Source: Hymenopellis radicata (Eukaryota; Basidiomycota; Agaricomycetes; Agaricales; Physalacriaceae). From it: DNA of 64,000 nucleotides. The position numbers were made by a program, and so were the translations under genes. Positions 44,726 to 55,275 of this stretch are shown here, piece by piece. A model generated the notes under the pieces. That model did not search any database. It was given only the letters and a program-made list of their open reading frames with translations, and had not been told where the DNA came from. How positions within the stretch are numbered: the first letter of the stretch is position 1; each line of letters opens with the position of its first letter. The stretch lies in the NCBI GenBank assembly GCA_015501595.1, contig JADNRX010000020.1, positions 62,001 through 126,000 on the forward strand, read 5' to 3'.

Positions 44726-46010
44726 ATGACAATGGACCCCAAGTTTCCTTTAGAACTTGGTGACCTTATTCTCGACTGCCTTGACTGCAACGACGATGGA
44801 GTAACCCTCCGGAACTGTGCACTGGTGTCTAGAGGCTGGGCGCGCTCCAGTCAGCGCAATCTCTTTCGCAATATGAAGCTTCCCTTGCCGTACGAAGATA
44901 TGACGAGGCTTCGTACCTGCCTTGAAGGCTCTCCGCATCTTGCCACCTATAGTAGATGCATCACCTTTGGACAGGGGTGTATGTCCCGTTCCCAAGAAAT
45001 TGCCCGGATGGATGCGTACATGACCTGTTTGGATGCCTTGCTCTCTCTCTTCTCGCGCGCCACCTCGGTAGAAGTCACGCTCATCAGGGAAAGGTGGTCC
45101 GACGCGTTGCTGGAGCGATTCCTCGCGCGACTTCACGTGTTCATCTGCGCCTCTCCAGTCGTCGAACTCACAGTGGACACCTGTTACTTGGACACCGTCT
45201 TACCAGCCCTCGACGGACTGTTAATTGGCAGCCGCATCAGACGATTAACAGTCCTTGAATGGGAATCTTGGGATGCAGACCAGCCATCGCCGCCCACTGT
45301 CATTGCACCTCTATCGTCGCTTGAGGTGATACGTCTCGGGACCTCAGGTTATCAGGACCGGGATATTTTAGACTGGTTAAACCATCAACAGGAGAGACTT
45401 CCGAAATTGAAGTGCTGTGAAATTCTCGTGACGGGCACCTACGACGTGCGTCGGTGGGGCGGAAATTCAAATGAATTCCGGAATCCGTTTGAATCATTAA
45501 GATTGGAAACGTTCCGATTCGAGTTTTCTAGTGGTGTGTACCTCTTCGTAGACCCTTTAACTGCAAGTTGCTGACAGTAGCCTAGATTTCCTTGAAAGCT
45601 ATCCGGGTGGTTGGGGCCGCTATCCTCTCATTCTCAAAGGCCTGCATTTCCGGCATATATTGTTCACCATCCACGTCCCGCCGAGGCCTCGAACAGCATT
45701 GAGTGTCGACCTTGTCCGACACATCACGGAGTGGTGGACGAAGACCCTGAACACTCTATCTGATTCCAAAGCAAGTGTCTGTTTTACGGAATTGACGTTC
45801 ACCGCTCATCTCTTGGCCGTGTCGGAGGTCATGGAGGCTTGGCATGCGCTGGACATGGCCCTCTGCCACGAAGCGTTTCGGGGAATGCGTAGCGTTTACT
45901 TCGAGAATCTGAAAGGCTGCAGAATCACAGAAGGAGACTATCCGACTGATGCAGCCCTTATTCAGCTTGCACTCCCTGGACTTGCCGGACGTGGTCTTCT
46001 GTCCTTGTAG
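44726..46010 (+). CDS. F-box/LRR-like protein of the agaricomycete type
   Basis: Two exons, 44726-45533 and 45586-46010, with a 52-nt intron (GTGTGT donor, GCCTAG acceptor) in matching phase; 410 residues. The N-terminus FPLELGDLILDCLDC..NCALVSRGWARSSQRNLF is a degenerate F-box. The rest has alternating hydrophobic strands and helices (ELTVDTCYLDTVLPALDGLL, SSLEVIRLGTSG, LKCCEILVTG) like the LRR-type region of the very large families of such proteins in mushrooms. A role as an SCF substrate adaptor is inferred from the F-box. The frame is intact. Confidence 0.7.
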
Positions 46011-46138
46011 CGGATTACAGTTTCGGTCGGATTGAAGCTTTGGTCACTGAGTGATAGAATAAATCAGCCCCCGGCTTCGACATTCTAAACGAAGGACCGG
46101 AGAAAATGTGAATGGGACAGATTACTTGCACCTACTTA

Positions 46139-46871
46139 CAGGCCTTTTACAAATGCTTGACCAAACGCGGTCGATCACCGAAAATAATCGAAATAATCAG
46201 TAAATTCAATAAATTCATTTTGACGCGAATACACATTCTACAGAGTCCCCAAGCATTTGAAAGTGTCATAGACCGACGACAGAAACATCTTTGGGTAGAA
46301 TGAGGGAGGTGGAGGGTCCGGGGAAAGGAAATCTCGTCGTGCCACGGTCGTGGTTGGTTTTGAGGCACTCCGTCACTTCCCCTCTGCTCTGGGAGGTTTC
46401 CTGCACAAACAGAGGGTTGTATTGAGTCTGGAACCATGTTTGATTGGTACGGGGCTGGTTCTGGCGCGGGGAGACGGCAGGAGACAAGATCATTAGAACA
46501 CGACATGATGATACATTTTGACGACGCACCCCGAAGCCCTAATGATTTTCTTTTGCCCCCCAAAAACAATAAGAAAGGCTTCCCAGAGAGCTGCATGTCT
46601 GTTCCTTGCGTGCTGAGTGCGCCGAGACTGGCATGCTGTGTCGCTGGAATGTCGTGGTCAGAATCAGGTGCTTGCGCAAAAGTTGTCCAATACGGTCGCA
46701 GGCGGTGTCAAAAGCATTCTCGAGAACAGAAGCAGTATCCCTGAGGTAACTGTCAATTCTTGCGGCGCGCGCGTGTGGTAGGAGACAAGAAACGAATTTA
46801 TTGAATTTACGGATTAATCTGATTATTTTCGGTGATCGATCGCGTTTGGTCAAGCATTTGTAAAAGGCCTG
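46139..46871. mobile_element. 0.73-kb non-autonomous TIR element (MITE-like)
   Basis: Terminal inverted repeats of about 78 bp begin CAGGCCTTTTACAAATGCTT on the left (46139) and end with the inverse at 46871, with few mismatches; both continue through a CACCGAAAATAATC motif. The interior of about 570 bp has no transposase frame. The left flank is TTA; the right flank continues TATTAG, directly into the left end of the Harbinger element, so a target duplication cannot be fixed. The two elements abut within 5 bp. Confidence 0.75.
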
Positions 46872-47066
46872 TATTAGAGTGTATTAGCAGCCCGCAACGA
46901 AATGGAAATGACCCTGCAATACTAAAAAAATGAGTGGCAAAGTTCAACAAAACATTCCCGGCCCTCCGGCGGCTGATTTCTTGTTCAAGCAAGAATAATC
47001 GGAGGCTTATGTAAGGTTCGAAAGCAGCGCGGTAACGTGCTGGATAACTTTCTTAGCGCCACACAC

Positions 47067-48272
47067 ATGCATCCCATCATACGGCATGTCTTGTATTACC
47101 ACTTGGGCCGAACAAGCCCTAGTGATCCTCTTCGCAGCCAAGATCTCTTCACTGATCCTCCTCTGGGTTCAATCATCGGTCTTAGCGCGATTGATGATGC
47201 TGATGGTAGCCGAGCACGTCCGGCACAAGCTGGATCACGTATCACCGTTGAATGGCTTGAGTCTCTGCCACGTATGGAGTGCTTGTATCGCTTCCGGTCA
47301 GTTGTCAGTGTACATAACTCAACCGCTTGTCTGACAGCATTTGACAGTTTGTTTTCGGAGGAGATCATTGATCTTGCGGCTGCTTTGCGCATTCCAGACC
47401 CCTTCATCACCGCCAGCCGTTCCAGGTTCACACAGGTTGAGGTGCTTGGTCTGCTACTTGCACGTCTCCGGTCCTCCGGAGACATGTATGAGCTCACCAT
47501 TCAGTATGACCGTCCTCAATCGGCAATCTCAGAGGCGATCAATGAACTTGTTTGCTTCTTAGATGACTATTGGAAGGCCCTCCTATCATGCGACCCCCGT
47601 AACCACGTCTTATCTCCTCAGAGATTGGCACAGTATGCGAAATCAATCCACGAGGCCGGTGCGCCACTGCCAACCATCTGGTCATTCATTGATTGTACCG
47701 TGCGATCAATGTGTCGCCCGACCTACTATCAGCAGCAGGCTTATAATGGCTATAAAGGAGAGCATGCCTTGAAGTTTCAGGCTGTTAAACTTCCGAATGG
47801 TCTCATCGGACTTCTTCATGGCCCGCATGAAGGACGACGGAACGACAATCACCTTCTCGCTGATTCTGGTATACTCGACTGGTGTTACGCACATGCACAT
47901 CGCCCCGGTACATCAGATGCCACACCTCTCCATCAAAGATACTTCCAGATCTTCGGAGATCCTGCATACGGCGTCAGTCCTATCCTCATGAGCCCTTTTG
48001 CAGGTGCCGGTGAAAGAACACAAGAGGAGAAGTTGTGGAATGAAGCCATGGCAAAAGTTCAGATCGAGGTCGAGCATGGCTTTGCAGATATCACCCGCCT
48101 ATGGCCATTCCTCAATACGTGGTGGAAGCAAAAAGTATTTCACTCCCCAGTTGGTCGATATTATCGCATTGGGGTCTTACTCTTTAATGCAGTGAACTGT
48201 CTTCGACCAAGTCAGACAGCACAGTGCTTCAACTGTCCACCTCCCTCACTAGAAGAATACTTTACTCTATAA
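47067..48272 (+). CDS. PIF/Harbinger transposase (HARBI1-like DDE nuclease)
   Basis: An uninterrupted frame of 401 codons from the first ATG at 47067; the frame is open 10 codons further upstream. A helix-turn-helix region around RFTQVEVLGLLLARL..YDRPQSAISEAINE precedes the catalytic core. The DDE triad can be placed in SFIDCT, FGDPAYG and VEHGFADI, the pattern of the DDE_Tnp_4 family. A GYKGEHALKFQ strand follows the first Asp, as in HARBI1. No stop or frameshift is present, so the enzyme may be functional. It is convergent with the Myb-like gene, 117 bp away. Confidence 0.85.
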   Translation: MHPIIRHVLYYHLGRTSPSDPLRSQDLFTDPPLGSIIGLSAIDDADGSRARPAQAGSRITVEWLESLPRMECLYRFRSVVSVHNSTACLTAFDSLFSEEIIDLAAALRIPDPFITASRSRFTQVEVLGLLLARLRSSGDMYELTIQYDRPQSAISEAINELVCFLDDYWKALLSCDPRNHVLSPQRLAQYAKSIHEAGAPLPTIWSFIDCTVRSMCRPTYYQQQAYNGYKGEHALKFQAVKLPNGLIGLLHGPHEGRRNDNHLLADSGILDWCYAHAHRPGTSDATPLHQRYFQIFGDPAYGVSPILMSPFAGAGERTQEEKLWNEAMAKVQIEVEHGFADITRLWPFLNTWWKQKVFHSPVGRYYRIGVLLFNAVNCLRPSQTAQCFNCPPPSLEEYFTL

Positions 48273-48389
48273 TCGAAATCTATATTGGTATCTAAAGAAA
48301 AAGTCTACGTGAAGTCTCTAAGGCGTATATATATGTCTACGAAGCGAAGCGAAGTGAAAGAAGAGTACATAGAAAGATCTACATGATAT

Positions 48390-49816
48390 CTAAGCTTGTT
48401 CGGCGGTGTGTCGAGCCTTTTCAATCTCCAAAAAGCCCCGTAAGATGCCCATCAGCTCATCCTGCCGCTTATCATCACGCTCCATATACTCAACAACCCT
48501 CTTCTGGTGGCCCTGGCGCTCATGCGAGTCTTCCTTGATGGTCTGGAGTAACTCGGCACTATTACCAGAGCTTTCGCGTCGAACACTCTGACGGCGACGT
48601 TTGGCAGAAGGTTCCGTGTCGATATCGGCCTCGAGTTTGACGTCGGCCTCGAGTTTGACATTGTCAGCCGTGGAGGTGCTTGTCGAAGGGACCGCCGATG
48701 CGGGAGCAGTGGTGGTGGAGACCTCGGGAGCTCGACGACGTTTCCAGCCATTATAGGCCTGCATGGAAGCCTTGCGAATGAGGTCACCACCGACAGTGTC
48801 CTCCTCTTGCTTCTAGATAGAGTTCAGCCAGTAGAAAATACTAATTGAGAGGACAGACTCACCTTTCGAAGCTTCTCCTTGGCTGCATCCGATTTATCCT
48901 TGGCATCATCCCACTGTTGTTCGAGGCGCTCAAGCGACGACTGAATGGTAATATCATACGATGTACCCTTGAGCAGTGCAGCGATAGATTTGACCTCGCG
49001 ATCAGCGCTGTCGGGGTTCTGGAAAGATGTTGAGATCACAAACAACAGAAGACTTATCGGTTCACCTTCTTATAAGCAACAAGGCCTTCCATCTTGTGTT
49101 GCACGGCGATGGAGCTCAAGTCGTCAAGATGAGCACCACGAGAAGCGACGAGAGCGTTGCGGATCACCGTCCAAGTTGCACCCTTCGAGCCGTGGGCCGC
49201 GTTGAACGGTTGATGAGCAATGCCAAGGCGTGCTAGTTCAACAAGATCCAAGGCCTTGAAACGACCAGCACCAACACCCTTTCCACCGGCACCCTTGCGG
49301 GAGCGCGCAGCCGGAGTTGGAGTGTCATCAATACCTTTGGCACCACTCTGCGCAAGAAGCTTGCGGGCGGCGGCTTTGTCAATACGAGGAAGGAGCGTCT
49401 CCGTGCGGTTGGCTACAGCCGAAGACAGAGGAGTGCGAACTGGGCTGTCGTCAACATCGAGGGGTGGAAGAGTGTACTTGGTGGGACGAGGGGGCGACTG
49501 GACAGTGGTGAGATCATTGGCCATCAAGTTGGACATGACGGCAGGAGGGCCGGGAAGATTGGGCATCGCGGAATAAGGAAGATCCAGTCCGGACCCGAAG
49601 GCGAAACGGACATCGCCAAACTCCTCGCGCGTGCGAGGAGAAAGCATACCGGGGTTGCAGATGTTGTCCCAGTTACGCTCCCAAAATTCATGAAGGCTGT
49701 AACCGAACATCAGAGAATGTAGAAAAGCAGGGATGAAAACCATACCCAGCTCGAAGAGCGCTGTTTTCATCTTGGTTGTCACCAAGGAACATGTTCTCGT
49801 CGTTGGAGGCAGACAT
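48390..49816 (-). CDS. Myb/SANT-like accessory protein of the Harbinger element
   Basis: Starts MSASNDENMFLGDNQDE at 49816. Introns occur near 49745-49697, 49066-49020 and 48863-48815, with GTATGG, GTGAAC and GTGAGT donors. The middle contains LHEFWERNWDNICNPG, a Ser/Pro-rich stretch with PPRPTKYTLPPLDVDD and RKGAGGKGVGAGRF, then ATWTVIRNALVASRGAHLDD. The C-terminal half is helical and charged (LEQQWDDAKDKSDAAKEKLRK, in two pieces) with a basic KRRRQSVRRE signal. In this superfamily the second gene encodes a Myb-like protein that helps the transposase reach the nucleus and bind the ends; I assign that role by position. Confidence 0.65.
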
Positions 49817-50315
49817 GAGACTCGAAGGTGATGATTCTGAGCAGAACAGATTAACAAAGTGGACGATGAAGGGTGCAAAAAAAGCGCACATCCGAGGCCT
49901 TTTAAACGTGTAGGACCCTCTCAACGGCACCGTATCCAGGAGATACAACTAATATTGCGCCACCCCAATATCCGTGGTCGAGACATTGCCGATCCCATAT
50001 CAGGAAAGCCGCGGCTTCATTTGTCTCTAGGACGCGGTGCTGCGCAGATATATGACCAGGCGGATATGGCCTCCAGGCGGATATTGCGCCGCCAGCAGCG
50101 GGCTCGTGTTGTCGTCGTCGTCGCGGTGGGAAGCAAAAAGGTCGCGTCATGGTCACTTCACGTCACATCCGATAAGATCACGCCGGACCAACGGTTCCGG
50201 TTCCCTGAGGTTTTGTGAACAAAAAGGGTCAAATTTTCAACAAAACCAAACCATTTTGTTGCGGGCTGCTAATACACTCTATTAGCTACGATATTTTGGA
50301 GACAGCTTCGAATGA

Positions 50316-50842
50316 CTATTTGGTACCCATTAGGGCTTTTTGCATGTATGTGTCTAAACAATCTGTAAACAATTCGACACGCAATCCTTCTTCCTTCATC
50401 TTTTTCAGCACTACGTACGTCGCTAAAGGGATTAGCTCGTGTGTGGCGTACAACTTTAACGCTGTGCCCTCTGGCGGGTAACGTCTAGAATGTACCATCA
50501 CCAGAAAATCGACTGCGAAGGCATCAGTCCGCACATACGGCATCCCGTGGCCACAATATGGCTGAAGCGATCATAGGGACACATTACGCAGAAGGGGTGC
50601 ACGTTCAAGGACGAACTGGAATGACGGAAGCACTGTTGGAATCTCGCGTCTCCGATGCACTCAAGTCTTCGCATCCGATTTCTAAGAAGGATGGAATATG
50701 AGGTCAGAACGCTCATTTCTAGATGGCGGATCCGAGAAGCATGGGGCATAAGCACAGGGCCCACAAAGTCGGACATGAGCCTACTGTAAGCTGGTCTTTT
50801 CGGGTACCTGGCAAGAAGACTGTCAAGGCAAAATGAACACAA
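50316..50842 (-). pseudogene. possible F-box/LRR-type gene remnant
   Basis: Two adjacent minus-strand frames read in sequence: LVRYPKRPAYSRL-like text with PVLMPHASRIRHLEMSV and RRLECIGD (50842-50498), then PEGTALKLYATHELIPLATY and EGLRVELFTDCLDTYM (50543-50316). The PHxxRIRxLE and ECI segments look like pieces of agaricomycete F-box/LRR proteins. There is no F-box at the front and the parts are not in one frame. It sits right beside the Harbinger end, which may have disrupted it. Confidence 0.3.
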
Positions 50843-51499
50843 TCGGAAGCACCTGCCGGCGTCATCATGACGCCAGCTCCGTACTTCAAGGGAAATGGCG
50901 CAAAGAGGCGCGGGAAATGGCGGCCTGTTACAATTTAGTCACACTGATTATTTCTTTTGCTTGTTCTATTGGTTCCGGCCAGGTCGGTGCCTCGTGTTGC
51001 CACTGTATACACATCTTTCACCCGCTATATTAAGTTGCGGTGACATACACTCCTCCGCCTTCAATCTTTGAACCAAGCACGGAAGACAATGACTTGGTAA
51101 TGACTGATTTCCACGATGTCGAGCGCGAGTCTTTCAATTTCTCAAGTCCCTTCCCTCCCTTCCCTCTATGCCTTTCCAAGACTACCGCTTTGGCTACCAT
51201 CAGCATGTTTACCGTGGTGGTCGCTCCTCTCTCAATACTCGTACCACTTTCCATCTGTATGGTGTCCTTACCCGACTCTGCACCTCTTTCACGGTGGTGG
51301 GCGTCTGACATACCGGCTCCGACGTCTGCGCGTATTGTATTGAAGTACAACTGCACGATTACACACCTCGTGGCCCTCGTCAAATTTGTGTTCAATTTGA
51401 GCGGGAGTAACGTGTGGCATTTCATTCTTTGACGCCAAGACCTAGTCTCTTATAAACTGACAACGATACACATGACGATGGCAAGCATGTATGTGTATA
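50843..51499. other. region with overlapping open frames on both strands, undecided
   Basis: Nearly equal frames of about 130 codons lie on opposite strands (51030-51425 minus, 51040-51432 plus). Neither shows a domain. A Thr/Ser/hydrophobic plus-strand reading and a basic minus-strand reading are both possible chance products of a CT-rich stretch. I call no gene. Confidence 0.35.
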
Positions 51500-51950
51500 T
51501 AGTCTGTCGGTGATCGCGGGGCCCTTAGCAGGAGACCGGTTGATTATGCAATCGCCTAATTAGGATAACGCGCCGTGAACGTGTTTGCGTGCATGCACCC
51601 ACTTAACGACGTGATACAAGTAAGCTACACAATTTATAAACTAGCTCAAGCTATTATGCCAAGATTCTGTGCCTCAGTGCTGCTAAAATTTACAGATGTG
51701 ACCAATTTGCACGTTGCCGTGTGGCTATGCAGTCAGATGCCGGCAACTCACATTGTACTTGATTCAGGTTCTGTTGAGCCCTCGAAACCCGCCAGTCACT
51801 CTCATATCATGATTTCAACTAAATGGATTAGAAATGACACGATAAAACAGGCTGTATATTCTGCGATACGTCCACGGCGCGTTATCCCAATTAGGTGATT
51901 GCGTAATCAACCGGTATCCTGCTAAGTACCCCGCGATCACCATAAGACTA
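51500..51950. mobile_element. 0.45-kb MITE with about 75-bp terminal inverted repeats
   Basis: The left end TAGTCTGTCGGTGATCGCGG and the right end, inverted TAGTCTTATGGTGATCGCGG, match over about 75 bp through CTTAGCAGGA, ACCGGTTGATTA and GATAACGCGCCGTG. The interior of about 300 bp has no transposase. No target duplication is clear. The length and long inverted ends fit a non-autonomous DNA transposon. It is a different family from the 46139 element. Confidence 0.75.
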
Positions 51951-52042
51951 GCCAAGACCTCTTCCGATTCGAAGGCTCAACGACCAAGTTGTTCAATGAC
52001 AGCCCGGATGCGCCGGGACACCAAGTGTCTACTCTCTGAAAT

Positions 52043-52240
52043 TCAAAACCAAGTACACACATCTTTCGGAAGGGATATCCATTCTTCCACTGAGAGAAGG
52101 GGAGCCGGCCCGATCTTATACTCACCAACATACATCCACTGGCTGCTCGCCACACGGACAAGAACAGTCCGTCGATAATCAGGGTCTGCCCATTCAGGTT
52201 CGGGATCGTCGCCGAAGAAGAGTCCGGGAGCGAGAGGCAC
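52043..52240 (-). pseudogene. gene fragment with GEY-type domain (agaricomycete DUF-like)
   Basis: A 65-codon minus-strand frame contains APGLFFGDDPEPEW, then QWMYVGEYKIGP and PLLSVEEWISLPKDV. The pattern W-x-Y-x-GEY-x(5-10)-L-x-x-EEW-x-x-LP recalls the C-terminal domain of a large agaricomycete family of unknown function. No upstream exons are visible and the frame ends just after the match, so this is a fragment or one exon of a gene I cannot complete. Confidence 0.35.
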
Positions 52241-52649
52241 CTATCGAGTTTGCATGCATGAAGTTGCGCTTCTTAGGGTTCCGGCGGTGGGTCTTTCCAG
52301 TCTTAGAGACGGTCCTTCTGAGCCCCCTCCAAAGTTAGAAGAGTAGACATGCCGCGCAGCGGTCGTACTGGCTTCAGCAGCGTCTATCGGAATAGGAAAC
52401 ACGTCGAAGCCGATCAGTTCAAGACGCGAACGGACAGACTAGTAACTTGTGACGTTCAGGCTCTTTTACTTTGGACTACAGAACAGTCAGCCCAGTCTTC
52501 ATAAATCCTGGAGATACTTCCACCTTTTTTAGCTTGATGCTTTTATTATTTGACTCTGGGTCCTTCGCGTCAAGCGCAGCTCGACGTCGCTTGTTTGGGC
52601 GCGAAGGGTTCTGGATGGTGGGTTCATCCATCTGGAAAGGCCTATATGC

Positions 52650-53110
52650 CTTAAAGCGACTTTAAGCAACTTAAAGCGTCTTAAGACATAAAAAGATAGT
52701 AAAGACAAGTAAGCTAATAAGACGCTTAAAACAAAGGTTCACGGAGACGTGTACTTTAAAGCATCTTAAGACACTCTAAGGCATCCTAAAAGCTCTTAAA
52801 AGGCTCTCTAAAGTTGACTTAAAGCATACGTCTCCGTGAACCTTATCCTAAGATGACTCTAGTACGTCTTTCAGTTGCATAAAAGGCACTCAAAAAGCTT
52901 TTAAAAAGCTTTCGAAAGGCTGCATAAAGCAGATGTCTCCATGAACCTTATCCTAAGTGTACTTTAGAGCGCATCAGAGGTTGTCTACATGCATATTAAA
53001 AGCCAATTAAAGGCATCTGAAAGGCACTGCTAAAGCTGTATAACAGCCCCCAAAGTTAGATGTTTACATTAACCTTGTTTTAAAGATAGCAACAAAAAAG
53101 AAAGCATAAA
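52650..53110. repeat. left CTTAAG-rich array with ACGTCTCCGTGAACCTT repeats
   Basis: Dense CTTAAG/CTTTAAAGC words, plus a longer motif ACGTCTCCGTGAACCTTATCC at about 52829, a variant ATGTCTCCATGAACCTTATCC at about 52930 and a weaker copy at about 53058. An inverted copy (AGGTTCACGGAGACGT) lies at about 52735. Spacing between direct copies is about 100-130 bp. Confidence 0.6.
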
Positions 53111-53339
53111 AGTCTACTCAAGCTCAAGCACACTAAGGAAGGAAAAGCAGATAATAATTAATAGTAATATATCTACAAACAAACAGCTAGATACACTCAT
53201 AATTCAATATCATTGGCCACCACGGATGACAGGGGTGGTCATACTGGTGCTGCTACTAGTCATCCTCAGCAGTGCTCATCCCTCGAGGTCATCATCCCCA
53301 TCCTCAAGCATCATCGTCCTCATCCTTGGTTGGCTTCTC

Positions 53340-53700
53340 GCCATCATCCTCTCATTGTCATGGTTCTTGATCGGCTTGATGTCAGCCTTGGTGGGCTTGA
53401 TGTAGTCCTCGAGGGGCACGATGTGGTCCGCGGTTGGCTTGATGTGGTCCTGGGTGAGCGCGTCGTCGGTGGGCTTGACATGATCCTCAATCATGGTGGG
53501 GTCAAGTTTAATGTGGTCCTCGATGGGCTTGATGTGGTCCTCGATGGGCTTGATGTGGTCCTCGATGGGCTTGATGTGGTCCTCGATGTGCTTGACATGG
53601 TCCTCGGTTGGCTTGACGCGATCCTTGATGGGCTTGAGGTGGTCCTCGGTTGGCTTGATGCGATCCTCGATGGTCGAGGTCACCATCGTCCTCGAAGGTG
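53340..53700 (-). repeat. 21-bp minisatellite encoding (EDHIKPI)n on the minus strand
   Basis: Units of 21 bp, GATGTGGTCCTCGATGGGCTT, repeat about 14 times with drift; four central copies are nearly perfect. On the minus strand the open frame 53716-53276 reads EDHIKPI/EDHVKPT over and over, hydrophilic and in register. The plus strand reads a hydrophobic LDVVLDG repeat. The minus reading is more like a real protein, but no flanking domain is visible. Confidence 0.7.
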
Positions 53701-53767
53701 AGTCCTCATTGTCCACAAATGGTCAGGTCTCGCGCTCCTCGGAGGTCAAGGTCCTCGTTGTCCTTGA

Positions 53768-53872
53768 AGGTGGACTCGTCGTCCCCGAATGTCGGCGCGT
53801 CATCCTCGAAGGTGGACTCGTCGTCCTCGAATGTCGGCGCATCATCCTCGAAGGTGGCCTCGTCGTTCGGTC
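53768..53872 (-). repeat. 42-bp minisatellite encoding acidic repeat on the minus strand
   Basis: Two full and one partial copies of a 42-bp unit. On the minus strand the unit reads DESTFEDDAPTFED, next to the 21-bp array but in a different frame from it. Both arrays together may be the remains of one acidic repetitive protein gene. Confidence 0.5.
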
Positions 53873-54404
53873 TTCGCGTTACAAGATGAAGCAGCCTAGG
53901 AAGAGAGAGAGAGAAAGAAATTTAGAAATATATAAACGAGATGAGCCAAGTGACGCACCTGGTGAGGCTACGGTCAACGACATGAGCCCGACTTCCTGCC
54001 AGAATCCAGAATCCACTGAAGTCGCCATGCCAGAGCAGCATCGAAGGGAGAGGAGTGACGTGCGCATAGCAGCATCAAGTTGTCAACACTGTGCGCAGAG
54101 CAGCCGTGCCCGACGACGGAAATGGGAGGTGGTGGTAAGAGGATAAGTCGTGCAGTTGCCCGATCGGGAATTTAAACCAACCAGCACGTGAGGCTGACGT
54201 GGCCTCACGTGCCGGCGGCAAATGGACTTGGCGATTTTTGAGTGTGTGTGCGGGCGCGGGTGCGTTGTATTCAAACAAATTCAATTGTGCGACCCGAGCA
54301 TTGTCCGTGAATTTTATAGAAGAGTCCAACTAAACATTTAATTAAACATCCGCAACCATCCGCATCCTCGTCGAGTCGCCATGCCATACCTCAAGCCCCT
54401 CCTT

Positions 54405-55004
54405 TCATACACCTTCGCTTCGCAATCTTGAATTTGTTAAATTGTTAATCAATTTGTGACGTGCCAGCTGGTGCGTGGTGTACTCTTTGGGCATGTGGAG
54501 GCATCCTTGTCGAGGAAGCGCATCGGGATTGGCGCTGTAAGAGATGTTGAGACAAGGGTTGGGGTAAATATGGGCGGATACGCACAGGGTACGGCGCCGC
54601 ATGCTGGCTTTGCGTAAGTGGGAGCGGTGGTTGGCACGGTAGTTGGCATTGTATATACGTTGACGCGTCCGAATTCTTTCTTGTTCAGCAAGCGGCAAGC
54701 TGGTGATACGTTCACGGCGCCTAGCAGGAAAAAAATTAGCAAAGAAAAAAACCAAGATGCGGGAGACGCACTTTTGAGCTGCCAGCCGCCGTTTCTCCCG
54801 CCGTTCCCCGGCATTTGCCTCCTCGTACTTCTTTTCCGCAAACCGCTGGCTTGCGCGCCGCTGTTCATCCATTGGACACCGTGTTGTACGGTTCTGACGC
54901 CCCGTTTCAAGTGCAAAACACTGGCCGCGAATATCTGTGGCCGTCTTGAAGAAGTCGGATGCTGAGGTGCTCGTGGTGAAAAGACAAGAAGAGAATCCGA
55001 ACAA
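54405..55004 (-). other. possible charged protein or transposon accessory fragment
   Basis: Minus-strand frames contain QRRASQRFAEKKYEEANAGE with RREKRRLAAQ and, in a second stretch, LAEQERIRTRQRIYNANYR. Short repeats of basic/acidic helices of this sort accompany several fungal transposons and regulatory proteins. The parts are in one frame from 55004 to 54405, but with a composition break in the middle, so an intron is likely. No domain can be named. Confidence 0.3.
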
Positions 55005-55275
55005 TGTTCGGATTCTCGGTCCGTGTCCCAGTTAGTGTCTCGAAGTGCGTTAACCAAAGAAGTGGAATGTATTGTAAGAGCCAGTAGCCCCAATGACACC
55101 TGGAATTGATGAATATCATTGTCATGCACATATGTGACGAGAAATTGGAGCATCCGGTAAGCTTTACAGCGCTGGAACACGCAATCTTGGCTGTCTGTGA
55201 TGGTATACTATCCACGTAAGGCAAAATTCTAGTCCCCGTGTAGTGATATGAGCAAAATTTAATTGACTATCTATA

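Larger units (their letters stand above)
46876..50280. mobile_element. PIF/Harbinger DNA transposon, 3.4 kb
   Basis: A 30-bp terminal inverted repeat starts AGAGTGTATTAGCAGCCCGC at 46876, and its inverse ends CACTCT at 50280, with one mismatch in the first 30 bp. ATT flanks the element on both sides (46873-46875 and 50281-50283), a possible 3-bp target duplication. Inside are a transposase gene (plus strand) and a Myb-like accessory gene (minus strand) facing each other, the standard two-gene content of this superfamily. Intact ends and open transposase frame suggest a young, possibly active copy. Confidence 0.8.

Noticed and set aside
53340..53700. The 21-bp array as a CRISPR
   Set aside because: The units follow each other without unique spacers, the organism is a eukaryote and no cas-like gene is present.
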